A program made the position numbers and the translations under genes. Positions 27,396 through 35,664 of a stretch of 64,000 bases of DNA are shown here, piece after piece. Under the pieces are notes generated by a model that saw only the letters and a list, made by a program, of their open reading frames with translations, did no database searches and was not told where the DNA came from. Each line of letters begins with the position of its first letter. Position 1 is the first letter of the stretch. Source of the DNA: Paenibacillus taihuensis (lineage in GTDB: Bacteria > Bacillota > Bacilli > Paenibacillales > Paenibacillaceae); the NCBI RefSeq assembly GCF_003386535.1, contig NZ_QTTN01000003.1:1-64000 (forward strand), read 5' to 3'.

Positions 27396-29825
27396 ATGAA
27401 AGATAAGAAGCTGTATATGATCGGTAATGCCCATCTGGACCCGGTGTGGCTGTGGCAATGGCAGGAAGGATTCCAAGAAGCGAAAGCGACATTCCGTTCC
27501 GCACTCGACCGGATGAAGGAATCCGAAGATTTCATCTTCACATCCAGCTCGGCAGCGATGTACGAATGGGTCGAGAATAACGATCCTGGCATGTTCAAGG
27601 AAATTCAGGCGCGCGTGGCTGAAGGCCGCTGGAACATCGTCGGCGGCTGGTGGATTCAGCCGGACTGCAACATTCCGAGCGGCGAATCGTTCGTTCGCCA
27701 AGGTCTGTATGGCCAGCACTATTTCAAAGAAAAATTCGGCGTAACGGCAAAAGTCGGCTACAACGTAGACAGCTTCGGACATAACGGCATGCTGCCGCAA
27801 ATCCTCAAGAAGAGCGGCATGGATTACTATGTCATGATGCGCCCGATGCCGAACGAGAAGGGCCTGCCAGGCCGGACGTTCTGGTGGCAGTCCGATGACG
27901 GCTCCAAAGTGCTGACATTCCGCATTATGTTCGAATATTTGTCCTGGGGCAAAGACCTGGAGAACCACGTGCGCCGCACCCTCGGCGAGTTCAAGGAACC
28001 GCTGAACGAGCTGATGATGTTCTACGGCGTCGGCAACCACGGCGGCGGACCAACGAAGGAGAACATCTCGAGTATCCGCAGAATGAACAGCGAGACGGAT
28101 CTGCCGCAGCTGGAGTTCTCCACGCCTGACCGTTATTTCGACGATATGGTCAAATCCGGCATCCAGTTCCCGGTCGTCCATGACGATCTTCAGCACCATG
28201 CAAGCGGCTGCTATGCGGCGCATTCCGGCATCAAGCAATGGAACCGCCAAGCGGAGAACCGTCTGATCGCGGCGGAGAAATTCTCTGCGCTCGCAGCGTG
28301 GATTACGGGTCAGCCGTATCCGGCGGAGCTCGGCCGTGCATGGAAGAACGTACTGTTCAACCAGTTCCATGACATTCTCGCAGGGACAAGCCTGGAATCG
28401 GCTTATGAAGACGCGCGCTACCTGTTCGGCGAAGCGATGGCAATCGCAGATCGTTCGCTCAACTACGCGGTTCAATCGCTGTCGTGGAACATCGGCATCG
28501 AACAGGATGAATCCATGCATCCGATCGTCGTGTTCAACCCGCATGCTTGGCAGAGCAAAGTCAATGTGGAGCTGGAAATCGGCGGCATGAAAGACACGAG
28601 CGTGCTGCTCGACGAAGCCGGCAATCCAGTGCCGTTCCAGACGGTGAAGTCGCACGCATCGGCACGCGGCCGTTACCGCCTCAGCTTCATGGCGGATTTG
28701 CCGCCGCTCGGCTATCGGATGTACAAGCTTGTTAAGGAGTCCGCTTCGATCAAGCCGGTCGGCGAGCCGATCATGGCGAGCGATCTCGTGATGGAGAACA
28801 GCCTCATCCGCCTTGAATTTGATAAAACAACAGGCTTCATTAAGAGCCTGAAAGATAAGAAGCTGAACTTTGAAGTGCTGAAGAACGGCGCGCGTCCAGT
28901 GGTAATCGAGGACAAATCCGATACATGGAGTCACGATGTGCTTCATTTCAACGGACCATCGGAAACGTTCGCAGCGACGAAGGTTCACCGCATCGAGCAT
29001 GGCCCGGTTAAATCGGTCATTCGCGTTGTAAGTGAATACGGCAGCTCGAAGCTGGTACAGGATTTTGCGATGTATCCAGATAGCAAGCAAATCGACGTAC
29101 ATGTGACTGTGGACTGGCGCGAGAAGTTCAAGATGCTGAAGCTCTTCTTCCCGGTTAACGTCATCTTCAGCAAGCAAACGTACGAAATTCCTTACGGCTC
29201 GATCGAGCGCGAGCATAATGGCGAGGAAGAACCGGGCCAGAACTGGGTGGACTACTCGGGTATGGTGCAAGAAACAAACGAGATGTACGGTCTCAGCGTC
29301 ATGAACGATGCGAAGTACAGCTACAGCATGCATACGAAGGAAATCGCGCTGACCGTGCTGCGCAGCCCGATCTATGCGCACCACGTGCCATATGAGCCGG
29401 ATCCGCAAGGCGAGTACTCGTTCATCGACCAAGGCATTCAGCAGTTCAATTATTCGCTGCTGCCGCATGAAGGAACTTGGGAACAAGCAGGCACAGTGCG
29501 CCGTGCATCGGAGCTGAACTGCAAGCCGGTGGCGGTTATCGAGACATTCCATGAAGGCAAGCTGCCGCAATCCGATTCGTATGTTTCCGTCGACAAGGAC
29601 AACATCATCGTGAGCGCAGTCAAGAAAGCCGAAGATAACGACGATCTGATCGTCCGCGTCTACGAAACGAATAAATGCGCGACATCGGCTGAGATTCGTC
29701 TGCCGAAGTGGAACCGCGTTATCCGCGCGGACTTCAAGCCGTCGGATATCAAGACGTTCCGCGTGCCGGCGAATGCCGACCTTCCTGTAACAGAGACAAG
29801 CATGCTCGAATGGGAGCTGGAGTAG
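27396..29825 (+). CDS. Alpha-mannosidase, glycoside hydrolase family 38
   Basis: 809 residues. The N-terminal seven-stranded barrel begins with GNAHLDPVWLW (zinc ligands H13 and D15) and has YNVDSFGHNGMLPQIL, where D125 matches the catalytic nucleophile that also binds zinc. FHDILAGTS, with a further zinc histidine, marks the helical bundle. The C-terminal beta-sandwich has PHAWQSKVNVELEIGG. No signal peptide, so it acts on imported glycan. It should release alpha-linked mannose, or a sugar of similar shape. RBS AGGAG at 27376 is 15 nt from the ATG, rather far. It ends one codon before the next start (TAG then ATG), so the genes are coupled. Confidence 0.92.
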   Translation: MKDKKLYMIGNAHLDPVWLWQWQEGFQEAKATFRSALDRMKESEDFIFTSSSAAMYEWVENNDPGMFKEIQARVAEGRWNIVGGWWIQPDCNIPSGESFVRQGLYGQHYFKEKFGVTAKVGYNVDSFGHNGMLPQILKKSGMDYYVMMRPMPNEKGLPGRTFWWQSDDGSKVLTFRIMFEYLSWGKDLENHVRRTLGEFKEPLNELMMFYGVGNHGGGPTKENISSIRRMNSETDLPQLEFSTPDRYFDDMVKSGIQFPVVHDDLQHHASGCYAAHSGIKQWNRQAENRLIAAEKFSALAAWITGQPYPAELGRAWKNVLFNQFHDILAGTSLESAYEDARYLFGEAMAIADRSLNYAVQSLSWNIGIEQDESMHPIVVFNPHAWQSKVNVELEIGGMKDTSVLLDEAGNPVPFQTVKSHASARGRYRLSFMADLPPLGYRMYKLVKESASIKPVGEPIMASDLVMENSLIRLEFDKTTGFIKSLKDKKLNFEVLKNGARPVVIEDKSDTWSHDVLHFNGPSETFAATKVHRIEHGPVKSVIRVVSEYGSSKLVQDFAMYPDSKQIDVHVTVDWREKFKMLKLFFPVNVIFSKQTYEIPYGSIEREHNGEEEPGQNWVDYSGMVQETNEMYGLSVMNDAKYSYSMHTKEIALTVLRSPIYAHHVPYEPDPQGEYSFIDQGIQQFNYSLLPHEGTWEQAGTVRRASELNCKPVAVIETFHEGKLPQSDSYVSVDKDNIIVSAVKKAEDNDDLIVRVYETNKCATSAEIRLPKWNRVIRADFKPSDIKTFRVPANADLPVTETSMLEWELE

Positions 29826-30503
29826 ATGACGAAGCTGGAGGAGACGGTTTCCGAGCTCCGCGCGGCTGGCAAGTATATGATGGACAACGGCCTTGCGTGG
29901 GGAAATGCAGGCAATATCAGTGCGCGGCTGAAGGAAGAAGGCCGCTTCCTGATCACGGCGACCGGAACTTTCTTGGGAGAGCTTGGCGAAGATGACTTCG
30001 CCGAGTGCTCCCTTGTTTCCGGAGGACAAGCGGCGGTGGCGGGCGCTAATGGCAAGAAGCCTTCGAAGGAAGTGCCGATGCATGCGGCGGTATACGCATC
30101 GCGGCCGGAGATTGGCGCGGTGCTTCATGCATCGCCATTTTACAGTACGATGTTTGCATGCGCGTCCGAGGAAATTCCTTCGGGGCTGTTCGTTGAAACG
30201 ATGTATTACTTGGAACGCATTGAACGAGTGGGCTATTATCATCCCGGAACGCCGGACTTAGGCGAGGCGGTGCGAGAGAAGGCGAAGCTCGCGAATGTGC
30301 TTCTTCTAGAGAATCACGGCGTACTGGTCTATGACGTGAATATCAAAGAAGCGCGCATGTCGATGCAAACGTTAGAAATGGCTTGCCGAATGATCGTTCA
30401 AGCGAGAAGTGCAGGCATTACGCTGAACAAATTGAATACATCTACTGAGCGTGATTTCCTGGAGCGCTCCGGTTACCGGCCGAGAAGGAAGTGGGAGCTA
30501 TGA
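29826..30503 (+). CDS. Class II aldolase/adducin-family protein, OtnC-like
   Basis: 225 residues. NGLAWGNAGNISAR, GTFLGEL, KEVPMHAAVYASRPEIG and LENHGVLVYD are the marks of the class II aldolase family (L-fuculose-phosphate aldolase, ribulose-phosphate epimerase, OtnC). Usual metal ligands are one Glu and three His. Here the HxH pair reads LHASPF, so its second histidine seems absent. Together with the DUF1537 kinase it overlaps by ATGA, it resembles the OtnK-OtnC pair that phosphorylates and decarboxylates 3-oxo-tetronate to dihydroxyacetone phosphate. The altered metal motif weakens that assignment. Confidence 0.82.
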   Translation: MTKLEETVSELRAAGKYMMDNGLAWGNAGNISARLKEEGRFLITATGTFLGELGEDDFAECSLVSGGQAAVAGANGKKPSKEVPMHAAVYASRPEIGAVLHASPFYSTMFACASEEIPSGLFVETMYYLERIERVGYYHPGTPDLGEAVREKAKLANVLLLENHGVLVYDVNIKEARMSMQTLEMACRMIVQARSAGITLNKLNTSTERDFLERSGYRPRRKWEL

Positions 30504-31795
30504 ACGGTATCGTTGCGGATGATATTACGGGCGCGAACGACATCGGCATTATGTATGCCAAAGCCGGCTTGCGGACGGATGTCTATACGCTGGATGCGTG
30601 GAATCCCGAAGCAGTCGCGGCTGATCGTCCCGATGTGCTTATTATCGATACGAACTCCCGGCTAGACCAGCCTGAAGAGGCGTACCGCAAAGTAAAACTA
30701 GCCACTGAGACGCTTCGCGAGGCGGGCTGCGTGAAGTTCATCAACAAAACCTGCTCTGTCTTCCGAGGCAACATCGGTTCGGAGTTTGATGCGATGCTGG
30801 ATGAGCTGGGTGCTTCCTTCGCTGTCGTCGTGCTTGGCTTTCCGAAGAACGGCCGTACGACGCTCGGCGGCGTACATTATGTACGCGGTCAGCTGCTGGA
30901 GGAGTCGGAGTTCCGGCGCGATCCTGTTCATCCGATGACGGAATCGAACTTGGTTTCTATTCTGCAAAAGCAGACGGAGCGCAGTGTCGGCTTGCTGCCG
31001 ATCGAGATCGTCGAACGTGGAGCAGCTGCAGTGCGTGCGGAGATCGAACGGCAGCGTTCGATCTGCTCCTACTTGATCGTCGATGTTCGCGATCAGGATT
31101 CGCTTCGGATCATTGCTGAAGCGGTGCAGGATGAGCCGATTTTGTGCGGCAGCTCTGCACTGTCGGAGGAGTCGGCGGTACTGCTTGCTTCGAAATCCGA
31201 GGCCGGCGTGGTCGCAAGTAACGCTGAGACTCATGGCGACGGTGGCCGATCCGGTGTGCTTTGCGCCGCGGGCAGCTTGATGCCGCAGACAGCGGCACAG
31301 ATTGCTTTTGCTAAAGAAAGCGGTATTGAAGCGTTCGAACTGGATTCGCTGCTGCTGCTCGAAGCCGAGGAGAAGGAATCGCATGTTGCCTCGCTTATTG
31401 AGCAGGCGTGCTCGGTGCTCACCGCGGGACGCGACTGCCTCGTGCATGCCTCCAACGAACCGGAGAAAGTTGCGGAAACGAAGCGGAGAGCAGCAGCTCT
31501 AGGCAGCGGCAATACCGATGTATCGCGCCTCGTATCCGAGGCGCTGTCCTCGGTCATTGCAAGAATCGTGGAAGGGACCGGTCAGCGCAAGCTGCTCATT
31601 GCCGGCGGCGAGACATCGGCAGCTGTTTGCGAAGCACTCGGCGTAGGCGGTCTTCGGCTGCTGCGAGAGATTGAACCTGGCTTGCCGTCCTGTCTAGCAA
31701 TTGGCGGGACACCGTATTTGCTGGTGCTTAAGTCCGGCAGCTTCGGCAGCGAGCCGTTCTTCGTCAAAGCGATTGAACATCTCAAGGAACTTTAG
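30500..31795 (+). CDS. Four-carbon acid sugar kinase family protein (DUF1537/OtnK-like)
   Basis: 431 residues from ATG 30500, which overlaps the stop of the previous gene (ATGA); an in-frame GTG three codons earlier is less likely. The N-terminal substrate domain has IVADDITGANDIGIMYAK and FINKTCSVFRGN, a variant of the usual K-x-DSTLRGN. The C-terminal nucleotide domain has LLIAGGETSAAVCEALG. Known members phosphorylate four-carbon sugar acids such as erythronate, threonate and 3-oxo-tetronate. Its coupling to the OtnC-like gene supports consecutive steps. The variant substrate loop leaves room for another substrate. Confidence 0.85.
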   Translation: MNGIVADDITGANDIGIMYAKAGLRTDVYTLDAWNPEAVAADRPDVLIIDTNSRLDQPEEAYRKVKLATETLREAGCVKFINKTCSVFRGNIGSEFDAMLDELGASFAVVVLGFPKNGRTTLGGVHYVRGQLLEESEFRRDPVHPMTESNLVSILQKQTERSVGLLPIEIVERGAAAVRAEIERQRSICSYLIVDVRDQDSLRIIAEAVQDEPILCGSSALSEESAVLLASKSEAGVVASNAETHGDGGRSGVLCAAGSLMPQTAAQIAFAKESGIEAFELDSLLLLEAEEKESHVASLIEQACSVLTAGRDCLVHASNEPEKVAETKRRAAALGSGNTDVSRLVSEALSSVIARIVEGTGQRKLLIAGGETSAAVCEALGVGGLRLLREIEPGLPSCLAIGGTPYLLVLKSGSFGSEPFFVKAIEHLKEL

Positions 31796-31825
31796 AAACT
31801 TTAGATGTAAGGGGAGAGTGATAGC

Positions 31826-32458
31826 ATGAGCGCAGTATTTAGCGGTCTTTTTCATAAATATCCGGATCTGGAGCCGTGCAGAGAGCAGATTCAGGCTGCA
31901 TTTGATGCAATGAAGGCTTCTTTCGATAAAGGTGGCAAAATGCTGCTCGCAGGTAACGGCGGCAGTGCTGCGGACTGCGAGCATGTCGTTGGCGAGCTCA
32001 TGAAGGGCTTCATGTCGAAGCGTAAGCTTCCGGCAGCGGAGCGCGAGAAAATGCTCATTCATGGCGATGAGGAAGGGGGCTATATCGCCGACCATCTGCA
32101 AGGTGCGCTGCCGGCGATTTCCCTCGTCAGCCATACCGCGCTGGCGACGGCGTTTATTAACGATGTTGCAGCGGATATGGTTTTTGCGCAGCAGGTCTAT
32201 GGCTACGGAAGACAAGAGGATATGCTGGTTGTATTCAGCACGTCCGGCAATTCCGCGAATGTCGTGCGCGCGGTTCAAGTCGCGAAGTCGCTCGGACTGA
32301 CGACGATCGCGTTCACTGGCAAGGGCGGCGGCCGCCTGAAGGAGCTGTGCGACATTACGGTTCGCGTGCCGTATGACAGCACGCCGGACATTCAGGAGAG
32401 GCATCTTCCGATCTATCATGTGCTGTGCATGATGCTCGAGGAGGCTTTTTTTGCATGA
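31826..32458 (+). CDS. SIS-domain phosphosugar isomerase, GmhA-like
   Basis: 210 residues. AGNGGSAADCEHVVGELMKGF, VFSTSGNSANVVRA and TPDIQERHLPIYH match phosphoheptose isomerase (GmhA), including the glutamate (GEL) and histidine (ERH) used for proton transfer in E. coli GmhA. GmhA converts sedoheptulose 7-phosphate to heptose 7-phosphate. Paired with a sedoheptulokinase-like gene in the same operon this suggests a phosphorylated heptose or a close analogue. No heptose-ADP synthesis genes (HldE, GmhB) are nearby, so a catabolic rather than surface-sugar role is inferred. RBS AAGGGGAGAG. Overlaps the ROK gene by ATGA. Confidence 0.85.
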   Translation: MSAVFSGLFHKYPDLEPCREQIQAAFDAMKASFDKGGKMLLAGNGGSAADCEHVVGELMKGFMSKRKLPAAEREKMLIHGDEEGGYIADHLQGALPAISLVSHTALATAFINDVAADMVFAQQVYGYGRQEDMLVVFSTSGNSANVVRAVQVAKSLGLTTIAFTGKGGGRLKELCDITVRVPYDSTPDIQERHLPIYHVLCMMLEEAFFA

Positions 32459-33432
32459 GCATGCTCCTTGGAGGGTTTGATATCGGCGGCACGAAGTGCG
32501 CTGCCGTTCTCGGAAATGCCACCGAAGGTCAAATCAATATCATCGGGAAGCGCAGCTTCCCGACTCCGGCGACGCCGGAGGAGACCATTCGCCAATTCAT
32601 CGCAGCGATGGACGAGCTTGTGGCTCAGGCTGGACAAGAAGGCGCAGGCCCGCTGCAAGCGATCGGCATCAGCTGCGGCGGACCGCTCGACAGCCGCAAA
32701 GGACTCGTGCTTTCGCCGCCGAACTTGCCCGGCTGGGATGGCATTGATGTTGTATCGCCGCTTCGCGAGCGCTTCAGCGTTCCTGTGGCGCTGCAAAATG
32801 ACGCCAATGCTTGCGCGCTGGCCGAATGGCGCTGGGGTGCTGGACGCGGCGTCTCGAACATGGTGTTTCTAACGTTTGGAACGGGCATGGGCGCTGGACT
32901 TATTTTGGATGGCAGATTGTATGCAGGCATTTCCGATATGGCGGGTGAAGTTGGCCACATGCGGCTTGAGCATGAAGGCCCGGTCGGCTATGGCAAAGCA
33001 GGCTCGTTCGAAGGGTTCTGCAGCGGCGGCGGGATTGCAAGGCTTGGGCGTGCAATGGCGGAGAAGCATCAGCAAGAGGGCGGCACAACTGCGATTTGCA
33101 GCGATGCATCCGAGCTAGATGCGATTTCGGCTAAAAGCGTGTTCGATGCGGCAAATGCAGGCGATGCGCTGGCGCTTGAAGTGGTTCAGATCGTCGGCCG
33201 CAAATTGGGAAGAGGGCTGTCGCTGCTCGTCGATGTGCTGAATCCCGAGCGCATTGTCATCGGCAGTATCTATGCCAGACAGGAGCAGCTGCTTCGCCCG
33301 ATCGTCATGGAGGAGCTTCGCCAAGAGGCGCTTTCGCTGTCACTCACAGCTTGTGAAATCGTGCCGTCTGGGCTCGGCGAGTCTGTCGGCGATGCGGCTA
33401 GCTTGTCGGTTGCGCTGCATGCGCTGGAATAG
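32455..33432 (+). CDS. ROK-family sugar kinase
   Basis: 325 residues from ATG 32455, overlapping the previous stop; an upstream in-frame ATG lies deep inside the isomerase gene. Seen: phosphate loop GFDIGGTKCAAVLG, NDANACALAEWRWG, FGTGMGAGLILDG and EVGHMRLE. The zinc-binding cluster usual in ROK kinases (CxCGxxGCxE) is replaced by GYGKAGSFEGFCSGGG, with the paired cysteines missing. No N-terminal HTH, so this is a kinase not a repressor. It probably phosphorylates a hexose released inside the cell (glucose, mannose, or a derivative). Confidence 0.87.
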   Translation: MSMLLGGFDIGGTKCAAVLGNATEGQINIIGKRSFPTPATPEETIRQFIAAMDELVAQAGQEGAGPLQAIGISCGGPLDSRKGLVLSPPNLPGWDGIDVVSPLRERFSVPVALQNDANACALAEWRWGAGRGVSNMVFLTFGTGMGAGLILDGRLYAGISDMAGEVGHMRLEHEGPVGYGKAGSFEGFCSGGGIARLGRAMAEKHQQEGGTTAICSDASELDAISAKSVFDAANAGDALALEVVQIVGRKLGRGLSLLVDVLNPERIVIGSIYARQEQLLRPIVMEELRQEALSLSLTACEIVPSGLGESVGDAASLSVALHALE

Positions 33433-33501
33433 GATCAAAGGTCGATCAAAGGTCAGGAATTGATTATATATACAAGATTAGGCAATAGGAGCTGGGGAGC
33501 A

Positions 33502-35607
33502 ATGATGAAGTTCGATGAGCAAGCGGTCTTCGGCCCGCTGCAGGTAGCAGTAAAGCTGGATGGGCAAAAGGAGCCGGAGGCGCTTGCGCCGACTGGCGTG
33601 GAGCAAGAAACGGATGGGCAGCGTTCGGCAGTCGTTTATCGTTTCGCGAATGAAGCGGAGACGGTTCGGGCAGCAGTGCGCGTAACGACGGATGAGAACG
33701 GAGTCGTGCTTGCGGCTGTCGAGGCGGAAACGGTGAACGATAATGGGTTCAGCAAGCAGCGTACTTTTGCAGCGGAGCATGGCGTGATCGTGATGGTGCG
33801 TCCGCAGGAAACGATTGAAGGGCTGATGGCGAACTACCAGCACAAGGATTGGTGGACACGTCCCTATTTCAATACGAATACGGCTCAGCTTCCAGAACGG
33901 ACACAGTCGATCGTTTGGAAAACAGAAAGCGGCTTCTACAACCTGCTTCCGGTCGTCGGTGCCGTATATCGGACTGACGCTGCGGGTACGGAAGGCGGCT
34001 TCGCGCTTCGTCTATCGTCTTATGAGAGCGGACATACGCGCTTCCAGACGCTCGCTTTCGTGCTGTCGGCTGGACAAGATCCATACAAGCTCGTGAAGCT
34101 GAATGTTGATGCGGCGCTGAAAGAGCTTGATTATCCGACACTTGCGCGCAGCAGCAAGAAGTATCCGGAGATGCTCGACACGCTCGGCTGGTGCAGCTGG
34201 GATGCGTTCTACCATAAGGTCGACGAGGCTGGCCTGCTAACGAAGGCTGAGGAGCTGCAGTCGCTCGGCTTGCCAGTTGGCTGGGTCATGATCGATGACG
34301 GCTGGTCGGAAACAAAGGACGGCAAGCTAGTCCAATTCGACGCAGAGCCTAATAAGTTCCCAGGCGGTCTGAAGCGGGCCGTATCCGCGCTCAAGGAGCA
34401 ATACGGCATTAAGCATGTCGGCGTATGGCATACGATTGCCGGCTATTGGGGCGGCATTCATGAGGAGAGCGAGATTGCGAAGCAGAACCGTGGGTCGCTG
34501 TATCAAGTGCCGCGCGGCAACTTGATCCCTTATCCGGAAGCGGGCCGCGGCTTCGGCTTCTGGAATGCATGGCATGGCTACTTGCGCCGTCAAGGCGTTG
34601 ATTTTGTCAAAGTGGACAGCCAAGCAGCGGTGCTGAACTACTTGAAGGAACGCAAGTCGATCGGCGAAGCGGCTGCTGCGGCTCATGAAGCGCTGGAAGC
34701 ATCCGTTGCGTTGCATTTCAACAAGACCATTATCAACTGCATGGGGATGGCGGGCGAAAATGTATGGCATCGTCCGGTATCGTCGGTTTCCCGTAACAGT
34801 GACGACTTCGTCCCTCAAGAGAAACGCGGCTTCCCGGAGCATGCACTGCAGAACGGCTATAACTCCTACTACCATGGCGTGTTCTATTGGGGCGACTGGG
34901 ATATGTACTGGACGAGCAACCACGATGATAAGCAGAACGCTGTGCTGCGTTCGATCAGCGGCGGTCCGATCTATATCAGTGACGCTCCAGGCAATACGAA
35001 TGCAGACAATGTGTGGCCGCTCATTTATTCGGACGGCACGATCATTCGCTGCGATGATACAGCAAACCCGACACCGGATTGCCTGCTTGTCGATCCAGCT
35101 GAGCAGCAAGTACCAATGAAGCTGTGGAATACGGCTGGCGGCGCAGGTATCGTTGCTGCGTTCCATATTCATACGGGAAGCGGAGCTGTTTCCGGTTCGA
35201 TTGGTCCGTCTGATGTTCCGGGGCTTGCAGGCGAAGAGTTCGCGGTATACGAGCACTTCACGGGCGCATGCTCGTTCATGGGTGCGGAGCAGCGCGAAGC
35301 CTTCGTTCTTGAAGAAGGCGGCTATGATCTCTATGTAATCGTGCCTGTAACTGGCGGCGTTGCGCCGATCGGTCTGGCGGATAAATATATCTCGCCTGCA
35401 TCGATTGTGAGCAGTGTTTCTGCTGGCGGGTCGACGGTCGTGACGTTGCGTGAAGGCGGACGTTTTGCCTTTGCCGCGAAACAGCAGCCTGTCCGTGCAA
35501 CTGTTGATGGTGTAGAGGCAGAAGTCAAACGCGTGAATGACAACGTTTATGAAATCGACGGCGGAATGGCGAGACGTGCGGTCCGAATCGAAATCGTAAC
35601 GGCTTAA
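33502..35607 (+). CDS. Alpha-galactosidase/raffinose-synthase-like protein (GH36)
   Basis: 701 residues from the first ATG of an ATGATG pair behind AGGAG; the longer frame upstream has no ribosome site. Motifs: LGWCSWDAFYH, VMIDDGWSE, GVWHTIAGYWGG, FVKVDSQ with D372 as probable nucleophile, and VSRNSDDF with D434 or D435 as acid/base. These match the GH36 branch that includes seed imbibition (Sip1) and raffinose synthase-type enzymes. No signal peptide. It should remove an alpha-galactosyl unit, or move it to another acceptor. With GH38 it suggests that the imported glycan carries both alpha-mannosyl-like and alpha-galactosyl-like residues. Confidence 0.85.
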   Translation: MMKFDEQAVFGPLQVAVKLDGQKEPEALAPTGVEQETDGQRSAVVYRFANEAETVRAAVRVTTDENGVVLAAVEAETVNDNGFSKQRTFAAEHGVIVMVRPQETIEGLMANYQHKDWWTRPYFNTNTAQLPERTQSIVWKTESGFYNLLPVVGAVYRTDAAGTEGGFALRLSSYESGHTRFQTLAFVLSAGQDPYKLVKLNVDAALKELDYPTLARSSKKYPEMLDTLGWCSWDAFYHKVDEAGLLTKAEELQSLGLPVGWVMIDDGWSETKDGKLVQFDAEPNKFPGGLKRAVSALKEQYGIKHVGVWHTIAGYWGGIHEESEIAKQNRGSLYQVPRGNLIPYPEAGRGFGFWNAWHGYLRRQGVDFVKVDSQAAVLNYLKERKSIGEAAAAAHEALEASVALHFNKTIINCMGMAGENVWHRPVSSVSRNSDDFVPQEKRGFPEHALQNGYNSYYHGVFYWGDWDMYWTSNHDDKQNAVLRSISGGPIYISDAPGNTNADNVWPLIYSDGTIIRCDDTANPTPDCLLVDPAEQQVPMKLWNTAGGAGIVAAFHIHTGSGAVSGSIGPSDVPGLAGEEFAVYEHFTGACSFMGAEQREAFVLEEGGYDLYVIVPVTGGVAPIGLADKYISPASIVSSVSAGGSTVVTLREGGRFAFAAKQQPVRATVDGVEAEVKRVNDNVYEIDGGMARRAVRIEIVTA

Positions 35608-35664
35608 GAATGGATTCAAATAGCTCAAGTTGGCAGCCGACTTTATAGGGGAGGAGCGGTACGG

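Noticed and set aside
27375-30242. A 955-codon open frame antisense to the GH38 and OtnC-like genes
   Set aside because: It mirrors strongly coding genes with clear active sites, is rich in Arg/His/Leu, and shows no domain. Similar long antisense frames at 4212-5582, 19160-20620 and 34327-35925 were dropped for the same reason.
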